From Actinomycetota bacterium (GTDB taxonomy: Bacteria; Actinomycetota; Nitriliruptoria; Nitriliruptorales; JAHWKO01), in assembly GCA_019347675.1 (NCBI GenBank), contig JAHWKW010000018.1, positions 1 to 64,000 of the forward strand: DNA of 64,000 bases, written 5' to 3'. A model generated the notes under the pieces. The model worked only from the letters and a program-made list of their open reading frames with translations. It did no database searches and was not told the origin of the DNA. Made by a program: the position numbers and the translations under genes. Shown piece by piece: positions 40,389 to 49,083 of the stretch (position 1 is its first letter; each line of letters opens with the position of its first letter).

Positions 40389-42134
40389 ATGCAGGTGACG
40401 GGCGCCCAGGCCGTGATGCGCAGCCTCGAGGAGCTTGGGGTGGAGGTCGCGTTCGGCCTGCCGGGCGGGGCGATCCTGCCCGCCTACGATCCGCTCCTCG
40501 ACTCGACGGTCCGCCACATCCTCGTCCGTCACGAGCAGGGCGCGGTCCACATGGCGGAGGGGTACGCACACGCGACCGGGAAGGTGGGCGTGACCATCGT
40601 CACGTCCGGACCAGGCGCGACCAACCTCGTGACCGGCTTGACGGACGCGCTGATGGACTCGGTGCCCGTCCTGGCGATCACCGGCCAGGTCCCCACCGCC
40701 GCGGTCGGTTCGGATGCCTTCCAGGAAGCCGACGTCACCGGCATCACGATGCCGTGCACCAAACACAACGAGATGGTGGCCCAACCTGAGCGCATCCCCG
40801 GCGCGATCAAGGAGGCCTACCACATCGCCGGGTCGGGCCGGCCCGGCCCGGTGCTGGTCGACATCCCCAAGGACGTGCTCAACGCCACGCTGGAGTGGCG
40901 CTGGCCCGAGCACCTCGACCTGCCCGGGTACCGCCCGACCATCCGCGGGCACGGCAAGATGGTCCGCGACGCCATCGACCTGATCTCACGGAGCCGACGC
41001 CCCGTCGTGTACGCCGGCGGAGGGCTGGTACGGGCGGGGGCGGAGCAGGAGGTGCGCGAGCTCGCCGAGCTCCTCGAACTGCCGGTCGTGACCACGCTGA
41101 TGGCGCGGGGCGTGTTCCCCGACCGCCACGAGCTGTGCCTGGGGATGCCGGGCATGCACGGCGAGTGGACTGCGGTCATGGCGATGCAGGAGGCGGACCT
41201 GCTGATCACCCTCGGCGCCCGCTTCGACGACCGGGTGACCGGGAAGCTATCAGCGTTCGCTCCCAACGCGCGGATCATCCACGTCGACATCGACCCGGCC
41301 GAGATCGGGAAGAACCGCCCCGTCGACGTCCCGATCGTCGGTGACGCGAAGGTCGTCGTCGGCCAACTGGTCGACATCGCACGGAAAGCCGGTGACGCGG
41401 CCAAGCCGGACACGGGGGAGTGGCGCGCGCAGCTGCGCACGTGGCGCAACGAGCACCCGCTGCGTTGGGAACAGGACGACGCCGGCCCGTTGAAGCCCCA
41501 GACCGCGATCCGGGCGATCGGGGAGCGCTTCGGTGACGAGGCGATCTACGTGGCCGGTGTCGGCCAGCACCAGATGTGGGCGTCGCAGCTGCTGGCGTTC
41601 AGCGCGCCACGGACGTGGATCAACTCCGGCGGGTTGGGGACGATGGGCTTCGCGGTCCCCGCTGCGATCGGCGCGAAGGTCGGCCGACCGGACCGGCGCG
41701 TCGTCGCGATCGACGGTGACGGCTGCTTCCAGATGACGTTGCAGGAGCTGGCGACGGCGAAGCAGCACGACATCCCCGTGGTGTTCGCCGTGATCAACAA
41801 CGGGTTCCTGGGCATGGTGCGCCAGTGGCAGGAGCTGTTCTACGACGGTCGGTTCAGCGAGGTGGAGCTCCCCCCGGACCTGCCCGACCTGGTCAAGCTC
41901 GCCGACGCCTACGGGATCCCCGGTTTCCGGGCCTCGACGGTCGCGGAGATGGCCCCGATCCTCGACAAGGCGTACGAGATCACCGACCAGCCGGTCCTGA
42001 TCGACGTGCGGGTGGACCCCACCGAGAAGGTGTTCCCGATGGTGCCTGCCGGGTGCGGGAACGACGAGATCATCGAGTCCGCCGACGAGTGGTACGCCCG
42101 CCAGGCCGCGCAGCGACAGGGGCACGACAGCTGA
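40389..42134 (+). CDS. ilvB: Acetolactate synthase large subunit
   Basis: A 581-residue ThDP enzyme that condenses pyruvate or pyruvate plus 2-oxobutyrate, the first step of valine, leucine and isoleucine synthesis. FGLPGGAILPAYDPLLDST and RHEQGAVHMAEGYA (catalytic Glu) are N-terminal; the ThDP site is GDGCFQMTLQELATAKQHDI. ATG 40389 follows GGGAGG. Overlaps ilvN by one base. Controlled by the leader and attenuator upstream. Confidence 0.97.
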   Translation: MQVTGAQAVMRSLEELGVEVAFGLPGGAILPAYDPLLDSTVRHILVRHEQGAVHMAEGYAHATGKVGVTIVTSGPGATNLVTGLTDALMDSVPVLAITGQVPTAAVGSDAFQEADVTGITMPCTKHNEMVAQPERIPGAIKEAYHIAGSGRPGPVLVDIPKDVLNATLEWRWPEHLDLPGYRPTIRGHGKMVRDAIDLISRSRRPVVYAGGGLVRAGAEQEVRELAELLELPVVTTLMARGVFPDRHELCLGMPGMHGEWTAVMAMQEADLLITLGARFDDRVTGKLSAFAPNARIIHVDIDPAEIGKNRPVDVPIVGDAKVVVGQLVDIARKAGDAAKPDTGEWRAQLRTWRNEHPLRWEQDDAGPLKPQTAIRAIGERFGDEAIYVAGVGQHQMWASQLLAFSAPRTWINSGGLGTMGFAVPAAIGAKVGRPDRRVVAIDGDGCFQMTLQELATAKQHDIPVVFAVINNGFLGMVRQWQELFYDGRFSEVELPPDLPDLVKLADAYGIPGFRASTVAEMAPILDKAYEITDQPVLIDVRVDPTEKVFPMVPAGCGNDEIIESADEWYARQAAQRQGHDS

Positions 42135-42658
42135 TGAACAACCACACCATCGCCGTGCTGGTCGAGAACAAGCCGGGGGTCCTCGCGCGGGTCGCGGGCC
42201 TGTTCAGCCGCCGCGGGTACAACATCCACTCGCTCGCGGTCGGCCCGACCGAGGACGCGCGCGTGTCGCGGATGACGATCGTGGTGGGGGCCGAGGCGAT
42301 GCACCTCGAGCAGGTCACCAAGCAGCTGAACAAGCTGATCAACGTGCTGAAGATCGTCGAGCTCGATCCGGAGTCGGCGGTCGGCCGCGAGCTGCAGCTG
42401 GTCAAGGTCACCGCCGAGCAGGCGGATCGCAGCAGGATCATCGAGCTGGTCGACGTGTTCCGGGCCAAGATCGTCGACGTGGACCACGAATCGATCACGA
42501 TCGAGGCGTCGGGCGCTCCCGAGAAGCTGAACGCGCTGCTGCACCTGCTGGAGCCGTTCGGCATCCGAGAGATGGCCCGCACCGGTCAGATCGCGCTGGC
42601 GCGGGGCAGCCGGTCGATCACCGACGGCAGCAAGCTGCGCCTCCAGCGGATCGTGTAG
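42134..42658 (+). CDS. ilvN: Acetolactate synthase small (regulatory) subunit
   Basis: A 174-residue subunit with an N-terminal ACT domain (IAVLVENKPGVLARVAGLFS, then RGYNIHSLAVG) that binds valine for feedback inhibition, and a C-terminal domain (RIIELVDVFRAKIVDVDHES). ATG 42134 overlaps the ilvB stop. Normal length. Confidence 0.95.
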   Translation: MNNHTIAVLVENKPGVLARVAGLFSRRGYNIHSLAVGPTEDARVSRMTIVVGAEAMHLEQVTKQLNKLINVLKIVELDPESAVGRELQLVKVTAEQADRSRIIELVDVFRAKIVDVDHESITIEASGAPEKLNALLHLLEPFGIREMARTGQIALARGSRSITDGSKLRLQRIV

Positions 42659-42663
42659 GTCTC

Positions 42664-43488
42664 GTGGCGGCCAGCGCCCACGCGCCGGTCATCGCTCTCG
42701 ACGAGGTCGCGGTCGTCCGTGACGGCCGGCCGTTGCTGGCGGACGTCACGTGGACGGTGCAGCCGGGGGAACGCTGGGTGGTCCTCGGCCCCAACGGCGC
42801 CGGCAAGTCGCTGCTGCTCCGCCTGGCGAGCACCTACCTGCTCCCCACGCGCGGGCGGGCCTGGGTCCTGGGGCGGCGGGTCGGCGGCACCGATCTGCGT
42901 GACCTGCGGACCCGGATCGGGTACGTCAGCGCCACGCTGGCCCGCGACGTCGCCGACCCCGCCACCGCCCTGGACGTGGTCCTGACCGGGAAGGACGCGA
43001 CGCTGCGGCGGTGGCGGCAGGAGTTCACCCCCGCCGACCACGACCGGGCCCTGGGCTTGCTGCGCGACGTGGGTTGCGGATCGTTGGCACACGCCGGTTT
43101 CGCGAGGCTGTCGGAGGGGGAGCGCCAGCGCATCCAGCTGGCTCGCAGCCTCATGGGTGAACCCCCCCTGGTCCTCCTCGACGAGCCCAGCGCCGGCTTG
43201 GACCTCCCCGGCCGTGAGCTGCTGATCTCGGCCCTGTCCCGCCTCGCCGACGACGCTGCGGTCGCGGGCGTCGTGTTCGTCACCCACCACGTCGAGGAGA
43301 TCCCGCCCCGCTTCACCCACGTGATCCTGTTGCGGGAGGGTCGGATCATGGCTGCCGGCCCGATCGACGACCTCCTCACCGACGAGGCGCTGAGCACATG
43401 CTTCGGTGTTTCGGTCAGCGTTCAGCGGATCGGGGAGCGCTACGCCGCGGTGGCGGGGCGCTCAGCGCACGCGTCAGGTCCCCTGTAG
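42664..43488 (+). CDS. ABC transporter ATP-binding protein
   Basis: A 274-residue ATPase: Walker A GPNGAGKSLLLRLAS, signature LSEGERQRIQLARSLM, Walker B LVLLDEPSAGLDLPGREL and switch His in FVTHHVEEIPPRF. The HVEEIPP-type C-terminus resembles ModF/iron-type ATPases that lack a neighbouring permease. GTG 42664, five bp after ilvN, so probably in the ilvBN transcript. It lies where Mycobacterium has no such gene. The substrate is unknown. Its 3' end overlaps the convergent DUF421 gene by 15 bp. Confidence 0.85.
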   Translation: MAASAHAPVIALDEVAVVRDGRPLLADVTWTVQPGERWVVLGPNGAGKSLLLRLASTYLLPTRGRAWVLGRRVGGTDLRDLRTRIGYVSATLARDVADPATALDVVLTGKDATLRRWRQEFTPADHDRALGLLRDVGCGSLAHAGFARLSEGERQRIQLARSLMGEPPLVLLDEPSAGLDLPGRELLISALSRLADDAAVAGVVFVTHHVEEIPPRFTHVILLREGRIMAAGPIDDLLTDEALSTCFGVSVSVQRIGERYAAVAGRSAHASGPL

Positions 43489-44006
43489 ACGTTCGGCGCC
43501 CCGCACGTTGGTCAGCAACGCCGGGTCGATGTCCTCGCCGGTCAGGATGCTGACACCACCGTTGCGTTCGAACACCACCGCCCGTACGTGGTCCATCGAC
43601 GACACGCCCTGGAGCCGCACCTTCTCGAGGAGGTCGGCCTCCGAGAGGTGGGTGCGGTGCAGCGGCGGGGTGAGGAACTCGCCGTCGAGGAAGACCAGCA
43701 CCGGAGGGTTGTCAGGATCCGGCTCATCCACTCCAGGCGGTTGCGGAGCATGCTGACGGCGGTCTCCGCGGCGAACAGCACCCCGAGGCCGATGACCCCC
43801 GCAAGCAGGGAGGTGCGCACCAGCACGACCCGGCCGACGATCGCGCCGATCGCGACGGTCACCGCGAAGTCGAACGTCGCAAGCGATGTGAGGCTGCGCT
43901 GACCGAACAGCCGCGTGTACACGATCACGGCGATGTACACCCCAAGGCCCGCGACGATGACAAGACCGACCTCGGGCAACGTGATCCCCAGTTCCTCGGT
44001 GAGCAT
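43474..44006 (-). pseudogene. DUF421 (YetF-like) membrane protein, frameshifted
   Basis: The N-terminal half (ATG 44006; GLVIVAGLGVYIAVIVYTRL, then LTSLATFDFAVTVAIGAIVG, GLGVLFAAETAVSMLRNRLE) is the three-helix DUF421 membrane part. The cytoplasmic half, NPPVLVFLDGEFLTPPL to VSSMDHVRAVVFERNGGVSI, follows in another frame from about 43731 to the stop at 43474. The membrane frame alone runs out at 43542. Either a real frameshift, programmed or not, or a sequencing error; the cytoplasmic part also has its own ATG (43731). Confidence 0.65.
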
Positions 44007-44056
44007 GGCGGTCCTTTGTGTGGGCAGCGGCAGTGGGGCTTCCGTCAGGAGCGCCA

Positions 44057-44117
44057 GCGATCGCGATCCTCCTGCTAGGTCACTCAAGTAGCGAAGCGAT
44101 CGCGACCCTCCTCCTAG
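44057..44117 (+). repeat. Two 22-bp direct repeats in the ilvC leader
   Basis: GCGATCGCGATCCTCCTGCT plus AG (44057-44078) and GCGATCGCGACCCTCCTCCT plus AG (44096-44117) match in 20 of 22 positions, 39 bp apart. Each contains CCTCC, complementary to the ilvC ribosome binding site GGAGGA (44163-44168). In one frame (from about 44018, read as far as 44206) they encode AIAILLLG and AIATLLLA, with CTA Leu codons that are rare in this GC-rich DNA. Confidence 0.7.
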
Positions 44118-44174
44118 CATGCGTCGCTCGGCAGGTGCGGCCGCGCGCTGCCGACCTGATCCGGAGGACACACG

Positions 44175-45176
44175 ATGGCGACGATGTACTACGACGACGA
44201 CGCTGACCTCACGCTCTTCGACGGGCAGACGGTCGCGCTGCTCGGCTACGGCTCGCAGGGCCACGCCCACGCCCGCAACCTCACCGAGTCCGGTGTCGAC
44301 GTGGTGGTCGGCCTGCGCCCCGACTCGCGTTCGCGGCAGCGTGCCCAGGAGGCGGGGATCGAGGTCGCCGACACCGATGTGGCGGCCCGTCGTGGCCAGG
44401 TCATCGCGATGCTCCTTCCCGACACCGAGCAGCGCCACGTCTACGAGCGTGACGTCGCCCCGAACCTGACCGCCGGTGACACGCTGCTGTTCGCACACGG
44501 GTTCAACATCCACTTCGCCCAGATCAGCCCACCGCCGGAGGTGGACGTCGTGATGGTCGCGCCCAAGTCCCCCGGGCACCTGGTGCGCCGCACCTACGTC
44601 GAGGGCAACGGCACCCCCGGACTGGTCGCCGTCCACCAGGATCCCACCGGGCGGGCTCGTGGCGTCACCCTGGCCTACGCCAAAGGAATCGGGTGCACCC
44701 GCGCCGGGGTGATCGAGACGACCTTCGCCGAGGAGACCGAGACGGACCTGTTCGGGGAGCAGGCGGTGCTGTGCGGGGGCGTTTCGAACCTGATCCAGAA
44801 GGGCTTCGAGACGCTGATCGAGGCCGGGTACCAGCCCGAGGTGGCCTACTTCGAGTGCCTCCACGAGCTGAAGTTGATCGTGGACCTGCTGTACGAGGGC
44901 GGCTTCCAGCGGATGCGGTACTCGATCAGCGACACGGCCGAGTACGGCGACTACGCGTGCGGGCCACGGGTGATCAACGAGGGGACAAAGGAGCGCATGA
45001 AGCAGCTGTTGGCCGAGATCCAGGACGGCTCGTTCGCCCGGCGATGGATCGAGGAGGACCACCGGGGTCGGCCGTGGTTCAACGCAGAGCTGGATCGGCA
45101 GCTGGCACACCCGATCGAGGACGTCGGCAAGCGGCTGCGGGCGATGATGAGCTGGTTGCCACAGCCGGAGGACTGA
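44175..45176 (+). CDS. ilvC: Ketol-acid reductoisomerase (NADP+), class I
   Basis: A 333-residue enzyme for the second step of branched-chain amino acid synthesis. [20 protein letters not shown] is the dinucleotide motif; the beta2 loop [12 protein letters not shown] with Ser/Arg residues predicts NADPH. Metal-binding residues lie in [16 protein letters not shown] and [19 protein letters not shown] 44175 follows GGAGGA. Its own 170-bp leader carries the repeat pair. It overlaps the next gene by one base. Confidence 0.97.
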   Translation: MATMYYDDDADLTLFDGQTVALLGYGSQGHAHARNLTESGVDVVVGLRPDSRSRQRAQEAGIEVADTDVAARRGQVIAMLLPDTEQRHVYERDVAPNLTAGDTLLFAHGFNIHFAQISPPPEVDVVMVAPKSPGHLVRRTYVEGNGTPGLVAVHQDPTGRARGVTLAYAKGIGCTRAGVIETTFAEETETDLFGEQAVLCGGVSNLIQKGFETLIEAGYQPEVAYFECLHELKLIVDLLYEGGFQRMRYSISDTAEYGDYACGPRVINEGTKERMKQLLAEIQDGSFARRWIEEDHRGRPWFNAELDRQLAHPIEDVGKRLRAMMSWLPQPED

Positions 45177-46144
45177 TGATCAACCCGTTCCGCAGCGTAG
45201 GTCAGCGCCGGGAGCGCCCCGCCCGACTGCGCCGCTCGTGCCTGGCGGTCCCCGGGTCGGACGAGAAGATGTTGCGCCGGTCCGCCGAGAGCGACGCCGA
45301 CCAGGTCTTCCTCGACCTCGAGGACGCCGTCGCCCCCAACGAGAAGGAGGCGGCCCGCGCCAAGGTGATCGAGGCGCTCCACACCAACGACTACGGCGGG
45401 AAGGTCGTGGCGGTCCGGGTGAACGACGTGACCACCCGATGGGCGTACGCCGACATCGTCGAGGTGGTGGGCCGCGCCCACGGCCGTCTCGACTGCCTGA
45501 TGATCCCCAAGGTGCAGGACGCCGGGCAGCTGTGGTTCGTCGAGTACCTGCTCAACCAGCTCGAGGCGGAGCTGGGGGCAACGTCCGATGGTGGAGGGGA
45601 CCGGGACCGGCTCGGGTTGGAGGTGCAGATCGAGACGGGCACCGGGTCGGTGAACATGACCGGGATCGCCCGCGTCACCGACCGGATCGAGACGCTGATC
45701 TTCGGTCCCGGCGACTACGCGGCCGACATGGGCATCCCCCAGCTGGACCTGGGCATGCTCGAATCCGACTACCCCGGCTACCAATGGGCGTTCATCGTGG
45801 CGCAGATCGTGAACAACGCCCGCGCGGTCGGGTGCGAGGCGATCGACGGGCCCTACGGCGACTACGGCGACCCCGACGGGTACCGCGAGATGGCCACACG
45901 CGCCAAGCTGCTGGGCATGGACGGCAAGTGGTGCATCCACCCGTCGCAGGTGGCGATCGCCAACGAGGTGTTCACCCCGACGCCGCGGCAGTTCCAGCAC
46001 GCCCGACGCCTGCTCGACGCCTACCGCGAAGCGATCGAGGCGGGGCGGGGCGCGGCGGCGTTCGAAGGGAAGATGATCGACGAGGCGTCGCGGAAGATGG
46101 CCGAACGGCTGGTCGCGCGGGGTCGCGCCGCTGGGATGGGCTGA
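45176..46144 (+). CDS. HpcH/HpaI (CitE-like) acyl-CoA lyase, first copy
   Basis: A 322-residue TIM-barrel lyase: RSCLAVPGSDEKMLRRSAE, DQVFLDLEDAVAPNEKEA, VNDVTTRWAY, metal ligand Glu in LEVQIETGTGSVN, FGPGDYAADMGI and KWCIHPSQVAIANEVF. It belongs to the L-malyl-CoA/beta-methylmalyl-CoA/citramalyl-CoA lyase group. ATG 45176 overlaps ilvC. A second paralogue follows at 47007 and a MaoC hydratase at 48044, so a role in glyoxylate-linked acyl-CoA metabolism is likely. Which of lyase or thioesterase it is cannot be told. Confidence 0.8.
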   Translation: MINPFRSVGQRRERPARLRRSCLAVPGSDEKMLRRSAESDADQVFLDLEDAVAPNEKEAARAKVIEALHTNDYGGKVVAVRVNDVTTRWAYADIVEVVGRAHGRLDCLMIPKVQDAGQLWFVEYLLNQLEAELGATSDGGGDRDRLGLEVQIETGTGSVNMTGIARVTDRIETLIFGPGDYAADMGIPQLDLGMLESDYPGYQWAFIVAQIVNNARAVGCEAIDGPYGDYGDPDGYREMATRAKLLGMDGKWCIHPSQVAIANEVFTPTPRQFQHARRLLDAYREAIEAGRGAAAFEGKMIDEASRKMAERLVARGRAAGMG

Positions 46145-46166
46145 CCCGGCGTCTACGCTCCCCGCC

Positions 46167-46949
46167 ATGGGACGTGCGCGCCCCGAGTGGGCCTTCCGGT
46201 TCGGGGCCCGCACGGTGATCCTGTTCGTCCGGTCGATGGGGTGGCGGCTGGACATCGAGGGCATCGAGCACCTGCCGCCCACCGGCGGGGCGGTGCTCAC
46301 CTTCAACCACCACAGCTACGCCGACTGGGTGATGTCCGCCTGGCCGTTGTACGTCCACCTCGGCCGGCCGGTGCGGTTCCTGGCCAAACAGGAGCTGTTC
46401 GAACGGCGCTCGGTCGGGTGGTTGCTCCGCGGCGCAGGTCAGGTGCCGGTCGCCCGGGCTAGCCGCACCGGCCGGGCCGAGGCGTTCTCGGCAGCCGTGG
46501 ACCGCCTGCGGGGCGGCGAGGTGGTCGCCGTGGCGCCCGAGCAGACGATCTCCGAGTCGTTCGAGCTGCTGCCGTTCCGGACCGGGCCGGCCCGCATGGC
46601 CCGCGAAGCCGGCGTGCCGCTGATCCCGACCGTGAACTGGGGGACGCAGCGGTTCTCAACCAAGGGGCGCCGCATCCACCTGGTTCGCCGGATCCCCGTG
46701 CTGGTGCGGATCGGGGAGCCGATGCAGGTGCCAGGCGACGCCGACCTGACCGCGGTGACCGACCAGTTGCGCGCCACGATGGAGCAGATGCTCCGCGACA
46801 TCCAGGTCAACTACCCCGATCAGGCGACCCCTGGTGACGACTGGTGGGTCCCGGCGCGGCTCGGGGGGAGCGCCCCGCCTCACCACGAGGTCCTGCGTCG
46901 CCACCGCGAACGGGAGGCCCGGTGGCACGGCAACGGCGACACCGATTAG
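46167..46949 (+). CDS. plsC: 1-acyl-sn-glycerol-3-phosphate acyltransferase-like
   Basis: A 260-residue PlsC-type acyltransferase. NHHSYADW is the catalytic HX4D; block III is APEQTISESFELLPF, with Gln-Thr-Ile in place of the usual Gly-Thr-Arg, a variant resembling the Rv3026c group. PLIPTVNWGTQRF is block IV. It sits between the two CitE paralogues; in Mycobacterium the homologue is next to iscS, so it has moved about 15 kb within the same block. Probable step: phosphatidic acid synthesis or acylation of another lipid. Confidence 0.8.
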   Translation: MGRARPEWAFRFGARTVILFVRSMGWRLDIEGIEHLPPTGGAVLTFNHHSYADWVMSAWPLYVHLGRPVRFLAKQELFERRSVGWLLRGAGQVPVARASRTGRAEAFSAAVDRLRGGEVVAVAPEQTISESFELLPFRTGPARMAREAGVPLIPTVNWGTQRFSTKGRRIHLVRRIPVLVRIGEPMQVPGDADLTAVTDQLRATMEQMLRDIQVNYPDQATPGDDWWVPARLGGSAPPHHEVLRRHREREARWHGNGDTD

Positions 46950-47006
46950 CGGTCGCGCCGGCGCGGCTGCCAGGATGACGCCTCGAAGCTCTGGAAGGAG
47001 CAACGC

Positions 47007-48044
47007 GTGCTCGACGCAGCTGTTGCGAGCCGGCCGCTGCGGTCCAGGCGTTCGTGCCTGGCGGTCCCCGGCTCGTCCGAGAAGATGCTCACCAAGGCCC
47101 AGTACCTGGGCGCCGACCAGGTCTTCCTCGACCTGGAGGACTCGGTCGCGCCCGACGTCAAGCCCGCCGCCCGCGACACGGTCGTGCAGGCGCTGCGCAG
47201 CGGCGACTGGGGCGGGAAGGTCCGGGTGGTTCGGGTCAACGACGTCTCCACCCGCTGGTGCCTGGACGACCTCATCCACGTGGTATCCCACACCGGCCCC
47301 GGGATCCTCGACTGCGTGATGATCCCCAAGGTGGAGGACGCCGCGCAGGTCCACTTCGTCGATCACGTCCTGCGCCAGGTGGAGCTCGACAACGGCTGGG
47401 CCGTCGGATCGGTCGGGCTCGAGATCCAGATCGAGAACGCCGCCGGGCTGACCAACGCAGACGAGATCCTCGCCGCTTCCGACCGGGTGGAGACGTTCAT
47501 CTTCGGGCCGGGCGACATGGCCGCGGCGCTGGGGATGCCCAGCTTGACGGTGGGGGCCATCCAGTCCGACTACCCCGGCGATCACTGGCACTGGGTGCTG
47601 ATGCGCATCCTGGTCGCCGCCCGCTTCGCCGGCGTCCAAGCGATCGACGGGCCCTACGCCCAGATCCGTGACGTCGACGGGTTCCGGGAGGTGGCCACCC
47701 GCAGCCGGCTCCTGGGCTTCGACGGGAAGTGGGTCCTGCACCCGGGTCAGATCGATGCCGCCAACGAGGTGTACGGGGTCTCGCAGGAGGTCTACGAGCG
47801 GGCGGAGGACATCCTCGCCGCCTACGCGGACGCCACCGGCCAACAGAAGCGGGGCGCGGTCATGTTCGGCGACGAGATGATCGACGAGGCATCGCGGAAG
47901 ATGGCGGCGATGAACGCCGAGAAGGGACACGCCCAGGGACTCGAGGCCCGCGAGGTCCCCGACGACGTGCCGTTCCACGAGCGGGCTGCGTGGCGGGCCC
48001 GGAGCGACGGGGAGGGTGCGGCGAGCCGGGCGGAGGCAGGCTGA
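47007..48044 (+). CDS. HpcH/HpaI (CitE-like) acyl-CoA lyase, second copy; likely L-malyl/beta-methylmalyl-CoA lyase
   Basis: A 345-residue paralogue of the lyase at 45176: RSCLAVPGSSEKMLTKAQYL, DQVFLDLEDSVAPDVKPA, LEIQIENAAGLTN (metal Glu), FGPGDMAAALGMPS and KWVLHPGQIDAANEVYGVS. It is the longer form, with a C-terminal extension GDEMIDEASRKMAAMNAEKG. GTG 47007 follows AAGGAG. Its stop overlaps the MaoC hydratase ATG. The lyase plus mesaconyl-CoA-hydratase-like pair is the core of the ethylmalonyl-CoA and 3-hydroxypropionate-type routes. Confidence 0.82.
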   Translation: MLDAAVASRPLRSRRSCLAVPGSSEKMLTKAQYLGADQVFLDLEDSVAPDVKPAARDTVVQALRSGDWGGKVRVVRVNDVSTRWCLDDLIHVVSHTGPGILDCVMIPKVEDAAQVHFVDHVLRQVELDNGWAVGSVGLEIQIENAAGLTNADEILAASDRVETFIFGPGDMAAALGMPSLTVGAIQSDYPGDHWHWVLMRILVAARFAGVQAIDGPYAQIRDVDGFREVATRSRLLGFDGKWVLHPGQIDAANEVYGVSQEVYERAEDILAAYADATGQQKRGAVMFGDEMIDEASRKMAAMNAEKGHAQGLEAREVPDDVPFHERAAWRARSDGEGAASRAEAG

Positions 48045-48556
48045 TGGGCGCGGAAGGCGAGTTCGGCCGGTTCTTCGAGGACTTCGAGGTGGGTGCGGTC
48101 TACAAGCACTGGCCGGGGAAGACCATCACCGAGGCGGAGGACATCCTGTTCTGCGCCATGACCCAGAACCAGCACCCGCTGCACTCCGACCGCAACTACG
48201 CCGAGCACGGCACCCAGTTCGGCCGGAACGTGGTGGTCGGCAACTTCGTGTACTCGGTGGTGCTCGGCCAGAGCGTCCGCGACGTCTCCGGACGGGCGAT
48301 CGCCAACCTGGAGGTGGAGAACCTGAAGCACGCCAACCCCACCTTCCACGGTGACACGATCTACAGCGAGACGGAGGTCCTCGACAAGCGCGAGTCACGC
48401 TCCAAGGACGACCGCGGCATCGTGCGGGTCCGCACCATCGGGTACAAACAGGACGGCACGGTGGTCTGCGAGTTCGTCCGAGCGGTCATGGTCCCCAGGC
48501 GCGGCCACGGCTACGAAGGCCACCCGGGAAGACCGGAACCACACCGCGACCAGTAA
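48044..48556 (+). CDS. MaoC-like acyl-CoA hydratase, likely mesaconyl-CoA hydratase
   Basis: A 170-residue hot-dog protein. FFEDFEVGAVYKHWPGKTIT and the hydratase site TQNQHPLHSDRNYAEHGTQF (Asp/His pair) are visible, followed by GNFVYSVVLGQSVRDVSGRA. The single hot-dog length differs from the long Mch of Rhodobacter but suits the actinobacterial form. Context with two malyl-CoA-lyase-like genes is the main reason for the proposed role. ATG 48044 overlaps the lyase stop. Confidence 0.75.
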   Translation: MGAEGEFGRFFEDFEVGAVYKHWPGKTITEAEDILFCAMTQNQHPLHSDRNYAEHGTQFGRNVVVGNFVYSVVLGQSVRDVSGRAIANLEVENLKHANPTFHGDTIYSETEVLDKRESRSKDDRGIVRVRTIGYKQDGTVVCEFVRAVMVPRRGHGYEGHPGRPEPHRDQ

Positions 48557-48599
48557 GGTTGGACTGCGGGCCGACGGGGGTACCAGGAGGCACGACGCG

Positions 48600-49001
48600 A
48601 TGCTTGCCGACATCATGACCAAGGACGTGCTGACCACCACCGCCGACGTCAGCGTGGCGGATGCAGCGCGCCTGATGACCGAGCGCAACGCCGGCTCTGT
48701 CTGCGTCGTGGACCGTGCCGGCACCCTGGAGGGCATCATCACCGAGAGGGACGTGCTCCGGGCGGCCGCGACCGGCACCGACCTGAGCAAGGTCGCGATC
48801 CGCGACTGGATGACCGGGGACGTGATCACGGTGGGTCCCGACGAGATCCCGTCGGAGATCGCGCAGGTCATGCAGGAACGCGGGTTCCGTCACCTGCCGG
48901 TCGTCGACCGGGACGCCTTGGTGGGCATCGTGTCGATGCGTGACCTGTGGCACTTCACGTTCCTCCCGCAGGAGCCGGACGACATGACCCTGCGGCACTG
49001 A
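48600..49001 (+). CDS. CBS-domain pair protein
   Basis: A 133-residue protein made of two CBS motifs: IMTKDVLTTTADVSVADAAR and EGIITERDVLRA, then DWMTGDVITVGPDEIPSEIA and LVGIVSMRDLWHF. Such pairs bind adenine nucleotides. No catalytic domain attached. AGGAGG precedes ATG 48600. Role unknown. Confidence 0.85.
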   Translation: MLADIMTKDVLTTTADVSVADAARLMTERNAGSVCVVDRAGTLEGIITERDVLRAAATGTDLSKVAIRDWMTGDVITVGPDEIPSEIAQVMQERGFRHLPVVDRDALVGIVSMRDLWHFTFLPQEPDDMTLRH

Positions 49002-49083
49002 CCGCCCGGACGTCGAGTCGGCCCCGGTCGCACGCCGCCGCGTTGCGCTGACCGCCGCCCACGGAAAGGAGGGCCCCCTGACC

